Counted from the stretch's first letter, positions 10,210 to 23,095 are shown. The stretch: 64,000 nt of DNA from Tachypleus tridentatus (GCF_004210375.1 NW_027467782.1:30421276-30485275), one strand, 5' to 3'. Translations and numbers: made by a program. The notes: generated by a model from the sequence alone, not told the origin.

Positions 10210-12213
10210 TATTCAACCTGATCCTGAACTCCATATCAGTGAAGTTGTGCTGTCTGTGGTCCCTGAGACAAGGTTCTTGGAACTTGTCTTTGCCTGTATG
10301 CTGACCTTTACACCACACATGGGTCAAATGTATAAGAGCACGGAACATCCTCTGTGTCGTCTCTTCCACCACTTGGGCAGCAGATCGACGTTCTCTGCTA
10401 AAGATATGTAGTGCTCTTATTAGTCGCAACTTGACTGTGGATTATTGAACTATAACTCTGGCTGACCTTTGGCCTTAAAGATGCTAGATCCTATTCATCA
10501 TTGAGGTCTTTGGCTCTGCATTGGGGCTTTCAGCACTTCCCCAGTTCAGAGCTTATACATAGAGTCTCATGAACCTTTTTTGCACCTCCATTGTTTGCAA
10601 CTGTCTTTACAATATGCTTTGATACTTTGTTCCTTACCAAAGCATCTCATCAGGGGTTTTGTTTTCCTTCCTTGTTGGGCCATGCTTTTTCAGACCAGAT
10701 GGTTTGCCATTGCTCCTTTTGGCATTCATATCAGGTACAGTTAGATGAATTGGGTCTGTTCTCAATAAACATTGCTGTATCCACTGGTTAGCCGATCCTA
10801 CCATGGCTTCTTACATTTCTTAATTGTGACTTATCTTTAAATCATCTGAGAAAAGTTGACACTCCTGATTGGAAATATTATCTGCAATTTGCTGAACATC
10901 TTTTGAACCATCCTTGCATTCCTATTTATATAGATGGTTCAAAATCAGGTGACTGTGTTGGCTCTGCCATGGATTGTTGTGGTTCGGTGGTTGCACACAG
11001 AATCCCCACTACAGCTTCTGTGTTTACTGCTGAACTGTATGCTATTTCCCTTGCCCTGGATCACATAGAAGTTAAGCAGTAGTCAAACTGCACTATTTAT
11101 ACTGACTCGCATAGTTCTCTACTGGACCTGGAATTGCTTCAAGTTAATTTACACCCTGTTCTTGCTGATATTCAAAACCACTGGCCCATTTCTCTTTAAC
11201 ATCTACTTCTATCCAGTTTTTCTGGATACCAGGCCACTTTGGTATTCATGGGAATGAGCTTGCTGGCACTGCAGCTAAGTCTATCTGCTCTGGCTCTATC
11301 ACCACTGTACCTGTCCCATACATAGACTATGGTCCTGTATTCAAGACTCATCTCTGTGCCAGCTGGCAGTTGACTTGGAGTTAGCAACACGAAAACAAGC
11401 TTTTCCAAATAAAACATTATATTGGACTTTAGTCGTCTTGCTTGCGTCAGGGTTGAAGAGAGTAAGTTGTTCTAACTAGACTACGCATTGGTCACAGTTT
11501 TTTAACTCATAATTTGCTTTTATCTGGGACTGATGCACCAGTGTGTAGTTTGTGTAACACTCAAATTACAATAAGCCACATTTTACTTTCTTGTCATTGT
11601 TATGACTCTCAACAACGGCACCATTTTAAACATGTTCTGTCCCAAGGTTTGTCCATAATGTTAGACAGTGATGGTGACACTGTCCACCTTGGTAATGTTT
11701 TTAGTTTTCTAAAGGTCATTAATCTTTTTAATTTCTACATTACACCTTTTTAATGTGGTTCCCTTTTAAAAATCATCTAGTTCAATTTAAAATTAGAAAC
11801 TGGCCTAACATGAAATAACTCGATGCTAGGACTGGAAAGGCCAACTTCAGGTGACTAACGCTGCTGTTCGAACTACCCATTAGTCATCCTGGCAAGGTAT
11901 TATTATATCAGGTGACTGATGGTGGTTTTTGTACTTACCTGTTAGTCTTCCTGGTGAGTTATCATTATTACAGTTACACTACAGAAAGTCCTTTACAACT
12001 TAAATTTCTGTAATTTTTTCTTGACTTTGTAGACTAGATGTAAACATTGGTTTTATGCTATTTATGTTGTTTTTTTTAACTTTGTTTTGTTTTACCTTAA
12101 TTTCCTTTTATGAATTTTACTAAATTTACTTTTAACTTTTTACCAGATGTTTGGTGCAGATAGCCTAGCTGCTTTGTGCCATAAAACACTTAATCAAGCA
12201 ACAACGAATCAAT
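10195..12213 (+). mobile_element. Jockey-like non-LTR retrotransposon (LINE), 5'-truncated
   Basis: Translated remnants in order: the end of the reverse transcriptase (ADRRSLLKICSALI, then a GLWLCIGAFSTSPVQSLYIE segment near 10490-10560), an RNase H domain (IDGSKSG near 10930, FTAELYAISLAL near 11030, YTDSHSSL near 11100, WIPGHFGIHGNELAG near 11222), a CSLC-HILLSCHCY zinc-finger-like tail near 11540-11610, and a 3' UTR ending near 'tgccataaaacactt' at 12177. A TAG at 11080-11082 replaces an expected Trp codon and several frameshifts break the frame, so it is dead. The RT/RNase H order and 3' tail suggest the Jockey/I group; clade is from memory. Confidence 0.85.
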
Positions 12214-13185
12214 AATGTAACAGTGAACTTTCTGTATCATTATGCATCTCTTGATCTCCACAAAAATGAGAGATTCATGAATCTAATTTAGAGAAGAAAA
12301 TTGCAGTGATTTGTAACAAATGGAATAAAAAAAAGACAACAAATTCAACACTATTTATTGTATCAAGGGAAACTAAAGGATATTCTAAATGAGAAAGTTA
12401 AACTGTAGTACACATTTTCAGTAAGTATAAACATTGATAAGACTTCAAGAACCAAGTTTTGGCTTTCTTAAAAGACAGACTGCTCTCCTCCAGATTCAAT
12501 TGAAGGCTTCATCATAACCATAAAATTTGCTTATCACAAGAAAATGCAGAAAAGGGTACCAGGACATAGAAATGTCTTTGTTTCTTGTGACAACTTCAAA
12601 GTATCCTCACAAACACAAGGTCAAGTAGAATGCAATTAAACTATCCCACAAATAGTACGTTGTCTTCTTGAAATATTGAGTCACAAAGAAGTAACACCTC
12701 AGGTTTGATGTTTCATGTGACAGCTACCAGGTTTAATCAGAATTTAAAAAAATTAAAGATTGTTGTAAATAGTAAATACTATGGGAAAGAAAGATATGTA
12801 GTATTTGTATATTTAATCATTCACATGTAAAATATAAGAAAATTAGTTCTTTAAGAAAGCAAGTTTTTATATTCTCAGTTATAGAAAATGTGGGAAGATC
12901 AGAACATTTCTTAAAATTCTGTTTATAAAATACAGATTTGTAAATCCTTTTTGCTTGTTAGTATAATAACAATAGGTAAACTGAAAAGCATCAACTCAGA
13001 TTGTGATGTTTACAATATAATGTGTACATAAATACTCCAGAGCTATTGAAGTGCTGTTGCCCAAAACATGGTATTCATGTTTTATCAATAAAGTTATTGT
13101 AAATTGTTGACTCTTTCAACATTACTTTATAATCTATTTTGCATTTGTTATTTTCTCACCTGTACAATTATTTTATTATTAGAAC
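12214..13185. other. Non-coding stretch without recognised features
   Basis: No convincing frame or known repeat. 12470-12720 has somewhat higher complexity but no motif I can name. Confidence 0.4.
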
Positions 13186-13189
13186 TAAT

Positions 13190-14330
13190 TGTTCCTTTAT
13201 TATGTCATTGATGTAAATCAAAAAATGAGCAAAGGTTCTAAACCTGACTCTCACTTGCGATATTAATAGTGTGACTGAATTGTATTTACAGTAACAATCT
13301 TCCATTCAGCTGCTCTTCTGTCCAGTTAGGTAATTGTTTTCTAATACCTACAGAGATAATTCCTTTTAAATGTTTTATTTAGCACCTTGTCAAATGCTTT
13401 CTGAAGGTCAATATACCAAATCTACACTGTTATCCTCATCTACATAATCAGTAACCCTTTGAAATGACTTTGTAAAGCCTCTATTATCAGACTTTCTTAA
13501 ATTTTTTTCACAAATGATGTAAGATTAATACACTTGTAATCACTGGGAGAATTATTATCTCTCATGAAAAGAGGAGTGAAATATTAGCTAACTTAGAATC
13601 CTTTGGCACCTGCCCACTATTCAAGAACTAACAAAAATAGTAGCAAGCAGCTTATATATCTAATCCTTAACCTCCTTCAAATTTCTTGGTAAATATCTAG
13701 CCCAGTAGCCTTATCGTTCTTTAAACTGCTCAATGTTTTCTAAACAAGCTCAGAATTAATGAATTCATCTTTTTCAACCTGTTCAAGATTAGGAATACCT
13801 TTTAAATATTCATTAATTAAAACTGAAGAAAAACAAATTTAATAACCCAGCCTTCTCATAATCATTAAATATAGGCCGATCTCTATCAGTCCTAAAGGGT
13901 TTTACCTTATCTGAAGACTTTGTTATATTTCTTGAATATACAATGGTTTTCTTTAATTTTATCTCTTATACCCTTTGTGAACCAACCTGATTTTTTATTT
14001 GGAGCTACCCTTTTCTTTCTAAAGGAATATGTTTGTTTAATTATTTTCTCTGTATTTACCCCACAGACAATCCTATTCACATACTTTGTCAAGGAATCAC
14101 CCATAACTACAATCTTCTTAGGTTATCATCCACATCCTTCTCTGTTTCTTTTGTTGACTTTCTCTCTAGTAGTTCCTTGTATATACAATTCAATGAATAA
14201 AATATTTTGTTCAATAGAACAGGCTCGTTACAGTTACCTCCACTGTATAATACTCTTCTTAACTTTCTGAAAATCATTGTTAGTTGATGTACCCTTTCTT
14301 ATAAAAGCTTAAGCCCTTGCTGCCATCTCC
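13190..14330 (-). mobile_element. CR1/Jockey-type LINE fragment (endonuclease-RT linker and RT)
   Basis: Read on the - strand from high to low coordinates: a linker with GWFTKGIRDKIKENHCIFKK (about 13990-13920), FTPLFMRDNNSPSDYK (about 13580-13530; the 'LFKKGD...NYRPISL' block of LINE RTs), IDLQKAFDKV (about 13420-13380) and LIYINDI (about 13225-13205). All are standard LINE RT landmarks in the right order. Stops and frameshifts separate them, so this is a decayed copy. Confidence 0.8.
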
Positions 14331-14399
14331 CACAGTTTACACATCTCTTTATTTATAATAGTGATAGGCATAAGCCTCTTGTGTCTTTCTATTTTTTTT

Positions 14400-15828
14400 T
14401 AATCTTTTGAAATTCTTTTTGAAGTGGTTAGCCTTAGCCAGTGGAAAGTTGCTACACAACATTTACCAACCCATTTACAATGTTTTGGAGGTAAAACATC
14501 TGAATTATAAAATTCAAGTTATCGTTGTAGTCATCTTTGAATATCAAAGTTAATGTTAACTGACACTATCATACAACTCACATAAGATTTGCATTAAGAA
14601 TAAAAGTAGAAAAACTTTAATTTACACACAAAGAGAAACAGTTTTAAAACATTTTTTTCTGCATTTTCAAAAAAAGGTTTACAAAGAAGTATACAAGTGC
14701 AAGAACCACAACACACTGCTGAGTATATATTCTTCAACATTAAAATAAAGTTAAACTACAGTGATACAAACTAACAGCTTTCAGAGAAGAAGGAAAAACG
14801 TTTTGGTTACTCTCCCAAAACATTTTTGTGTATACATGTATTATGATTGTTTCTCTTGTGTGTTTTAATTCACATTTAACTTTTGTAAGCTTATAATTAG
14901 TAGGATTCATTTCTTTTTTGTTTTTTATTACTTTACCTAAAACAGCATAATTCTATGTATATTATGTAATTTCAATGACCAAGCTTGATTGCCTTGTAAA
15001 AGAACTTGTACCTTTAATACATCCCCATGTTATTTTCTAAAGTTTACCACAGAAAAGATATTTTCATTGTTTACAAAAAAAACCAATGGAAAATTTCTTA
15101 AAAAATTACTTTAAACATTGGTTTTGTTGTTTATTTAGCATTGTAGAAAATTTACTTCCAAATATGGGCTAAATATACTTTTCTTTCTTCTTTGTGGATA
15201 AAAGTTAGTCAACTAATCTGAGTGTAATGTTCATGAGTTTTAGACATACACCTTAAATTACTGTAAATCATTTTGTACTGTTTGTGTTCATATGTGATGT
15301 TCATTACAGTATCAGAACTTTGTTTACCTTTTTTATTAAGACTTTGATTATTACTTCAGATAAGATAAAAATTTAAACTTTGATTATTACTCCACATAAG
15401 ATAAAAATTAAAACCTATTAACTGTAAAAATAATGCTTTTCATCACCACACATACATAAGTAGAAAATGAACACAGCCATTTACTTGTACAGTTCATATC
15501 CTTGGCTGTACAAAAATATATTTTATACAAATTGAGAGTTAATTATGGTGAGCAGCTAGTTTTAGTTGATAAGTTCTGTATAACAGAGGACTGCATTTTA
15601 AAATACATGTTTGCATACCTATACAACCTTCATGCAGTTGTTTACTTGCTTGTCACAAAAAGAAAAAAAATGTTACAGATTAGTTAGAAAACATTAAAAT
15701 ATTTTCTAAACTTTTACAAATTTTTTTAGGCTTTGTAGAGTAGATAAGATGCAGCCATCCAGTATGTTGCACAAAAATATCTATTTGTCTATAGAGTAAA
15801 ATTTGTATGCATGTCTTTTTTGTTTCAG
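14400..15828. other. AT-rich non-coding stretch upstream of the first dynein exon
   Basis: No coding frame with dynein character was found. This is probably intron or flank of the dynein locus. Confidence 0.45.
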
Positions 15829-16106
15829 GAAAATCACATGTTTATTATAAAATTGGTTGCAGTTGGACAGCAGATCAAACTTGAACCAACTCACCATAAT
15901 CTTGAAACAGTTTTGTTGGATATCTTGGATTCTTTGCTTCATTCTGTCAGAATAATTCCTCGATTTGAAAATCATCTGAATACAGTATGTTTTGGCTCTC
16001 AAGTATTATCAAGACACAGATATTAACTGTTCTCAAAGAACAATTCCAGCATCTTCAGAAATACATGAACAACTTTAATAAGTATCTTTACATTTTAGAT
16101 GGTGAG
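15829..16106 (+). pseudogene. Dynein heavy chain exon (tail, 'VPRFE' region), frameshifted
   Basis: The acceptor is strong ('tttttgtttcag') and the donor at 16107 is 'gtatgt'. The first frame gives NHMFIIKLVAVGQQIKLEPT, then LETVLLDILDSLLHSV, then IIPRFENHLNT. The match to dyneins continues only in another frame, as MFWLSSIIKTQIL and then KEQFQHLQKYMNNFNKYLY ending ILDGE. The join needs one extra base at 15985-15986. With that base the exon is 93 codons and ends in phase 0. This corresponds to the dynein stem segment where family members read 'VPRxE' and later 'KYxFLL'. Confidence 0.8.
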
Positions 16107-16926
16107 GTATGTTTTCATGTTATTAAAGTAGGAAATTTATTTGCATCATTTGATCAGTGATCATGTTAAAATATAAAGAATTAACAGTTTTTTTCCATTA
16201 TATTTAATCATTTTATATTTGATTATGATGGCTAACTATGGGATAATAGAAAAACTGCTTATGTTTGTGCTGCCTAACATGTTACTTCTAGTGGAGCAGC
16301 GAAGTGCAAAATTTAGTATGGACCCACAGCAATATTGTGCACAGGATGTACACTGTCCTTTTGAGACAAATTACAGATTAAAACAAAAACTCCACATATA
16401 ACTTATTTAGACATGGGAATAATCATGCAGTCTCTAACTGAGTAGGCTTGAGTAATGTGCAGAATGGTTACAGTCATGCCAAAGCCATCCCATGCTTATG
16501 ATTTTCAAATATCTGATATATCTACTCAGCACACGGGAGAAGACATAGTAGTCCTTAGAAAGTAACATACAGCGATTAGATCCAAATGCAAGCCCACCAA
16601 TATCACTCCTAGGAGGGTGCTAAGAGTACTTTCAGAGTTATATAGATATCAGTAAAATAGTAGGTAAAATACATAGTGGCCAAGAGGGATAACATAGAGA
16701 ACTAGGTTTATGTGCTGATCCATCAAGACTTTCTGTAGAGGCCCTGAAGGTGCATGCCAAGTGTAGGTGAGAAGTGTATATGCACAAACAGCATTTCTGC
16801 TTGATATATATATGTATGATAGATGTAGTAAACATTTAAGAGCATTTGTAAAATGGATAAGTTATTCTAAATATATTTATAATTACAAAACAAACCTCAG
16901 CAAAACTGACTGAATTCTAACTTTTA
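16107..16926. other. Dynein intron sequence without recognised features
   Basis: Short frames at 16219-16401 (+) and 16638-16835 (-) have no splice context or recognisable similarity. 16400-16800 has transposon-like composition. Confidence 0.4.
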
Positions 16927-17052
16927 GCAGTCCCCAAACCCAGTGGGTCAGCAGTAACTTTATGGATTTAAATCTCTAAATTCATGAGTTCAATTCACTA
17001 CAGTGGACAGAAAACACAGTCCAATGTGTAGGATTTTACTAAAACAACAATA
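16927..17052 (+). mobile_element. Degenerate tRNA-derived SINE
   Basis: It matches the SINE B/C pattern loosely: 'cagtgggtcagcagtaactt', 'tggatttaaatctctaaatt', 'gagttcaattcactacagtgg', then an A-rich tail. It lies directly upstream of a better family B copy. Confidence 0.5.
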
Positions 17053-17084
17053 AATTTTTACTACATTTCTTCATTAAAGCTTTT

Positions 17085-17208
17085 CTCCCCTGCTAGTACA
17101 GCGGTATGTCTCCAGATTTACAATGCTAAAATCAGGGGTTCAATTCCCCTCAGTGGGCTCATCAGATAGCCCAATGTGGCTTTGCTGTATGAAAACACAC
17201 ACACAAAC
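17085..17208 (+). mobile_element. SINE family B (tRNA-derived), good copy
   Basis: It has 'ctagtacagcggtatgtct' (A-box region), 'atcaggggttcaattcccct' (B box), then 'gatagcccaatgtggctttg' and a CA-rich tail. The head resembles a tRNA (Val-like from memory), but the sequence after the B box is not an acceptor stem, so it is a SINE and not a tRNA gene. Confidence 0.85.
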
Positions 17209-17869
17209 TTTTTTTATGTATTCTCTTCAGAGGCCATTATTATTAGATATTTTTTTGCTATAATGTGTTTTTCTAGTTTAAGAATTTACTGAAGGCCTTT
17301 GTAAATAGAACATTGTGGAGACTTCAGGACCAATTAAATAATACTAAACATTTGCTAGATGTAAAGAAATATATGTTAATGAACCTCACAAGACAAATTA
17401 ACAAGAATAATTAAATATTGTGTAAATGACAGCAATATAGCAGGTTAATGTAAAACAATATGAAGTTCTGCATTGGACTATGTTAGAAGACTATATTCTG
17501 ACAGTAAAAATGTTAAATACTTTTGTTACTTGATTTATTAAGTGGAATATTTAGTGTCTGATATTTGTGTCTGTGTTACTTAAGTGTTTTAAAACCAAAA
17601 AAATCATAATGTCATTTTGTTCATTAACACTACAATGTGATTGTGTTAGTAAACAATGCTCTGTGTCTTTAGAGAGTTTATTATGTAACTGTGTTGGTAA
17701 ACTCTTGGTTACATAGTAATATTTGTATTATTTGATAATTGAGTTTAAAGCAGACAGTGTGATTGTATTAATAAACTGTACTTTAGCAATAAATAAGTGT
17801 TATTATATTATTAACATATTGTATTATATGTGTTGCATTGTTTTAATAATAATTATTCCAGTATGATCT

Positions 17870-18180
17870 CAAACACAGCTATATCAAATTTCTTTTGCTC
17901 TTTGAGCATTGTTAAAAACTTTTCTCAATCAGTGCACCAGTCTATATACCCCTATCAATTTTGCACCATTTCTGAACATGTACATATCATGTGACTACTT
18001 TCCACCAACAGTATTGTGCTACCTATATTGAAGCAGCTTAGCTCTTTTGCCATTCTCACTCAATTTTCACTTTTAAGAATTGGCAGATTCTGAAAGAAAT
18101 ACACAAGAAAAATGTTAACTTCTGATATGGTCTTACATCCTTTCACACCTTCTCTATTGGTACAGCATTGTTTAGTTATG
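17870..18180 (+). repeat. Left inverted terminal repeat of the DIRS element
   Basis: It aligns end to end, with substitutions and small indels, to the reverse complement of about 22720-23040. The best-conserved core is 'aacatgtacatatcatgtga' at about 17975. Confidence 0.65.
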
Positions 18181-18699
18181 TTTTTTTGCATGCTACTGAA
18201 ATATAAGAGATCTCATGAATTGCAAACATTGTGTCAACTATGCATTTCCTGTTACAGTCGAAAATGTTACTGTTAAACAGCTTCTCAGGAATCAGGTTAG
18301 ACTTCATCTGTAAAGAAAGTTTATGTCTTAATTTGCAGGAAGCTACGTTTGTATGTTCAACAGTTATTTCTTCTTATTTTTCATGTGGCATTGTTTCTGA
18401 GAAAAATACAATTAATGAGAAAATAATTTGGACTCTTTTTCTCCAGTAGCTTATTTTAATCTATTACACTGTACACTTCTTAAAGAGTTTTCACCTTCCA
18501 CCCATTCCTGTACTGCAATGTCATTCACTTTGGTGGTGAATTGTTCTTCCTGTCCTTTATCCTGTTGCTTCCAGCTCTATCAGGGAATCCATGATAAGTA
18601 TTTCAACATGAATGCTTCACACTTGGTTAATACACTTGTAGCTTGGCTCCAATACTTTTTTGTGTGGCTTTGTCCTTATCTAAAATGGAAGAATTAAGT

Positions 18700-19770
18700 A
18701 TTTTGTGTCATCTCTGTTTGGACTTTGCTATGTTAGAAATTTATGTGTCATTTGTCATCTAAGTGTCTTTAGAGGCATTGCAAATGAGATATTGATTATT
18801 ACTTTGTTGTTTTTCTTTGCATATTCATTAATATTAAATACTGTGTAGACTTAACAAATTTCAAGGGCTTGTTAGGTTATTTTTACTAAGTTCTTTAACT
18901 AAATATGTTTAAATTGATTGCAAGTTACACATGATTACTACTTGTAACATCTTATTTGTTATTCCAGCTCTCAAATGGTGCAACAGTATGTCTGTGGATT
19001 TACAATATCAGAAACTGGGTTTCAACACCCATGGTGGACAGAGCATAGATAACCCATTGTGAAACTTTGTGCTTAACTTCAGACAAACAATTCTTATTAT
19101 CTTTTAATAATTTTCTTCATCAATCTTAACTGTGTGCTTTATCATCTTAATTTTTGTTAGTGTAGGACTTAAATGTGTCCTTTTTTCTTTAGGTTAATTT
19201 AGAGGATTTGTGAATTAATATTGATTCTTAATGTGTTTTCTAGGTAATTTTATTGGTTTGCACATTTTTTTTATTATTTTGTGGACTATGCCGATTTAGA
19301 TGGTTTGTCTGATATTTATCAGTACTTTTTAAGCTATATATGTTTAAATAGCTTGTATGTCACATATCTTTACTAGTAACATGTAATTCACTAATCTATA
19401 AGAATGATATTTTTCATTGTTTTTATCTCCATGCTTTATTCTCATAATTTTCTTCAGTGTTTGATGTAATTATGTGTCCTTTGTCATCTAGATTACTTCA
19501 GATGAATTGTAAGTTAGATGTGGATTATTAATGTGTTTTCTAGGTAATCTTAATCATTTTGCACAGTTATTATTATTACTTATTTTGTGGGCTAGATACA
19601 CTTAGATGGTTGTCTATTTGATACTTATTAGTACTTTGCTAATTAGGTAGATTTAGATAATTTCTAGATTACATACCAGTAATATGTACTTGATTGTTCT
19701 ATTTGAATAAATGCTGTTCTTTTTTTGTAATTCTTCACTATGTGCCTTATCATACTAATTTTGTAAACTT
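18700..19770. repeat. Degenerate 300-bp tandem repeat, about four units
   Basis: Units start near 'tgtgctttatc' (19133), 'catgctttatt' (19431) and 'tatgtgccttatc' (19739), a spacing of about 298-310 bp. An older unit begins near 18700 and is interrupted by the SINE at 18967. Common blocks are 'ttaatgtgttttctaggtaa', 'ttttgtgg.cta' and 'tcacta.tct'. Confidence 0.7.
18967..19090 (+). mobile_element. SINE family C copy inside the 300-bp repeats
   Basis: It has 'gcaacagtatgtctgtgg', 'aactgggtttcaacaccca', and ends 'ctttgtgcttaacttcagac'. It splits an older unit of the tandem repeat, so it inserted after that unit formed. Confidence 0.75.
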
Positions 19771-19913
19771 AGAACTTAAATGTTTGTTTTGTTCCATCAC
19801 TGACATGTTTTATTCTTTCCTGGTTACAGAGCTGAGCTTTGCTTTGGTTTTTTTCTTATGTTCATGACACTAGTGATGTCATTTTATCTTTGTAATCTAC
19901 AGCTTGGAGTTCT

Positions 19914-20450
19914 TCTTTCCATATCACCATTCTCAAGTTTTTGGCAGTTCATCAAGCTTTATCCTACTTTCTTCCTTTCTCTATCATGGAGTGGGTGGTA
20001 ATGTTACATTCTGACATCTTCACTGTAGTAACTCGTATCACAGAGCCAGGAAGTAACAGTTCAAGGTCTCTGTGTTTTCAGATCCTAAATCTCTTTTCTG
20101 GGCCCACAATTACCACTTTGTGGTCTTCACTTGCCTTTTCTCCTAAATCTGGTAATGGATTTTTATCTCCTCCCAACAAGATTCTACATGTGGAATAGTC
20201 TCTTAATCTACAGGCCTGTAGGTGGATATGTTTTCAGTTGGAGATATCTCATTTATGCCTTTCTCCACTGGATCACCAAATTTCCTTTTCTTTCTTCTTC
20301 TGTTTATTATCCACTAACTTTGGGGGTAGTCGTGTTCAGTCAAGTTTGGAGAATTCTTCACAATTATGCTTAATATCTTATTTGATATTCTTTCAAGAGT
20401 TCTATTTTTATTCCAAACCACACTATGTCTTGTTTTACTAGTGGTTCTGT
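19914..20450 (+). mobile_element. DIRS RNase H remnant
   Basis: The + frame from 19941 reads AVHQALSYFLPFSIMEWV, then MLHSDIFTVVTRI, then SSRSLCFQ. This fits the DIRS RNase H block also seen at 8200 (-) and 30646 (+). The HSDN motif has become HSDI. Downstream frames (20131-20684) are Y-rich remnants without an identifiable recombinase motif. Confidence 0.65.
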
Positions 20451-22719
20451 CTTGGCCAATATAACCATCATTCTCACTGCTCCAGCCTTTACTTGTGTAA
20501 CCTTTGTCTACCCTTAAATCTGTATTCTGTTGATTTCAGTTATATATTGTTCGTCCAGATGTCACCACACTCTGCCTTCACACATGGCTTTTGTCAGGTG
20601 CATTGTTTCAGCCCAGGGATTGACCCCATGTGTTACATCTTTTTTTTTCTTGTACCCTTTCATGTCCATTTACCACATAGGTGAGAGTATACCTTAAGAC
20701 TTTGATCTATTTGTTGTGAGTTTTTTCCTTTCTACCCTTCTGTTCATTCTCTTTCCTTGTTCTTCACCTGGTTGTTTGACAAAGGGTTCTCCACGTTGGT
20801 CATTTCTAGATATCTGATAGACTTGTCAAACACATTTCTTTTCTGCAGGTTTTGTCATTCCCTTTCATTTCTCTACATTTTTATTATTTCAAGTCATGCA
20901 TCCTCTATGTTCCTATAATATGGATGATTGGGATCTTAGTGTGATTCTTTACATCTTTACCATTCTTACTTTGAACTTTCATTTTCATGTTCCATCATCC
21001 TCTTCCCCCCCCTCAAGATTTTATTTTCTTCTCCTCATTGCTTATAGAAATCACAAATTAGATATTTCTGTTTTCAATGTTACCTGCTTCTTCTACCATT
21101 TCTCTTATGTCATACTGCTTAACTGGTCTTTCATCCCTAAGATTTGTGCTGCTCATGGATGCTGTTTGACTATCACTTTCATCTTTCACTGGTGCTGATG
21201 CTGATCAACTTTTGTCTAGTTCTCTCCTTATGATTTTATGTGGTATTTCCTGACTACTTTTGAGGTTCAATTTCCCAACTTTTATACCCTGGAAACCTTT
21301 CATTTTTCATAATAACTCATTAGGCTGGTGTATTCTAACTCCTCCATGGAAGGCCCCCACCTCCACAATGTGTTTTCTCACCTTATTCATCATTTTGTCA
21401 TATCTTTTTGCCTGGTCAGATATGCACTATTGACGTCATGATTACATTATAACACTCACTGTAGGAATGGGATGTTTCAACAAGACCACTTGTAGCATAC
21501 CCTGTGGTATGTAAATGTATATATCATTTGGAGACCATCACTCATGGACTTCCTGAGTATAGCAGAAGGGGATTATCACCCATGCTTGCTGACCTTTTGA
21601 TTGCATTAATTGGGAGTGATATGCTTTTAAAAGTAGGAATTAAAGATACCCATTGTACTTTCTCTAGTGTGATGGTCCTCTGGACTCCCCACCACATGTA
21701 ATTCCCCCTTTTTTCTTTCAGTGTAACATGGGAGTTCTTACCCATTTCTTAGTTTCTGAAAAGATTGATCATGAGTGAGACTAGAAATTTACTTTACCAG
21801 TTAGAAGAGGGCAAGGCTGATCTGCCTTCTTCCATTTCCTCTGGATGCTTTTATCAGGTGGACTCCTGTCAAAATAAAGTAACAAATAGGTTAGAGCAGG
21901 CCCAGCCTATACAGAATCCTCCTCTTAAAACTAGGTGCAGGATGACACTCTCCTATTCTTATAGCTGTTTATGGTAGAGACTCCTATTCTCATTAATTCT
22001 GGTTGCAGGAGGTTCTTTTCCAGCTCCTACAATTGAGTTTGGGGGACTTCACCTGCTTCTCAGTGACAGATACAGGACATAAGTGCACTGTTCCTATGGT
22101 TGAGTAAGTGTTACAAATCTTCCTAATAATTCCAGATGCTGGATATCACTTTTCTGTATTTATGACTGGGTAATGAACGATTTCTGTTTGTGACACTGGT
22201 TACAGATATTGCTTTGTTCATGAGGTTGATTTGAGGCAACCCTGTAATGCTAGTTTTGATGTATTATACTTCTTGTTCCTAATGTGGTTTTGGGAGTTTG
22301 TCCAGTTTCAGCCAGAAGCTAACTTCCACTTCTTAATTCCTGTATACTTATGATTAGGCTTGTTACGTATATATATAGATAACACAGTCCACGTGGCTTA
22401 GTCACGTTTATGTTTATGTCATAATTTATCTTTTTTTCATCATCAACCTTCTAATGCCAAGGACAAGTCATGAAATCTCATTTGTCTGGTTGAGATTGCA
22501 CGTGTATGTAGCTAATTCTGTTTATATTTTACTGTGGATTACACCTATGACAGATTCATTTCCTACATCATGAGCAAAGAGCATACCTGTTCCAGAAGTC
22601 AGTATGGTACCTCATAAGTGTGTTTCATTTTCATCTCAAAGCACATACATTCATTCAGGGGAGTCACTTTCCACTTGGTTCCCACATTGTATGCTAAAAC
22701 TTTGCAGTGTTGAATTCAA

Positions 22720-23095
22720 GTTTTATATGAAAGGAGGTAAGACCATATTGAAGTTAACATATTTCATGCACTGAAAATGCATTTCTGATAGCTGCTTACT
22801 TCCTCTACCCTTGGCTGGTGTTCTTCTTTATAACCTGCCATGAAAGTGAGGATTGAATAACAATAGCAGAGGGAGGTAGCTGCACAAATGTAGGTGATGC
22901 AAAAATTAGTGGAGAGTATTCACATGATATGTACATGTTGAGGTATCATGTGAAATTGGTGAAGTATATTAACTGGCAGGCTGATCATGAAAATGTTTTA
23001 CAATGCTTAGAGGGCAGAAAAAGGTTGAGATAGCTTTATGTAAGACGAAGTAAGTACCTATTTATAATACATTTTCAGTGTATGAAAAATGTCAA
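22720..23095 (-). repeat. Right inverted terminal repeat of the DIRS element, with a nested inverted repeat
   Basis: It is the reverse complement of the left repeat. It also contains its own inverted pair: 22760-22805 against 23049-23093 (shared core 'cactgaaaatg', plus 'cttacttc' at the ends). Stem-like termini of this kind are compatible with the circular-intermediate biology of DIRS elements. Confidence 0.6.

Larger units (their letters stand above)
17870..23095 (+). mobile_element. DIRS-type retrotransposon with inverted terminal repeats, about 5.2 kb
   Basis: The left end (about 17870-18180) is the inverted counterpart of the right end (about 22720-23040). Shared landmarks, left versus reverse-complemented right, are 'gagcattgttaaaaac'/'aagcattgtaaaacat', 'aacatgtacatatcatgtga' (identical) and 'gttaacttctgatatggtct'/'gttaacttcaatatggtctt'. 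A DIRS RNase H remnant lies at 19941-20200. No intact RT or recombinase frame remains. The space where gag/RT would be expected holds 300-bp tandem repeats and a SINE. It sits inside the dynein intron in the sense direction. Confidence 0.65.

Noticed and set aside
17085..17155. tRNA gene (Val-like)
   Set aside because: The A and B boxes are present, but the 3' side continues into the SINE B body and there is no acceptor-stem pairing.
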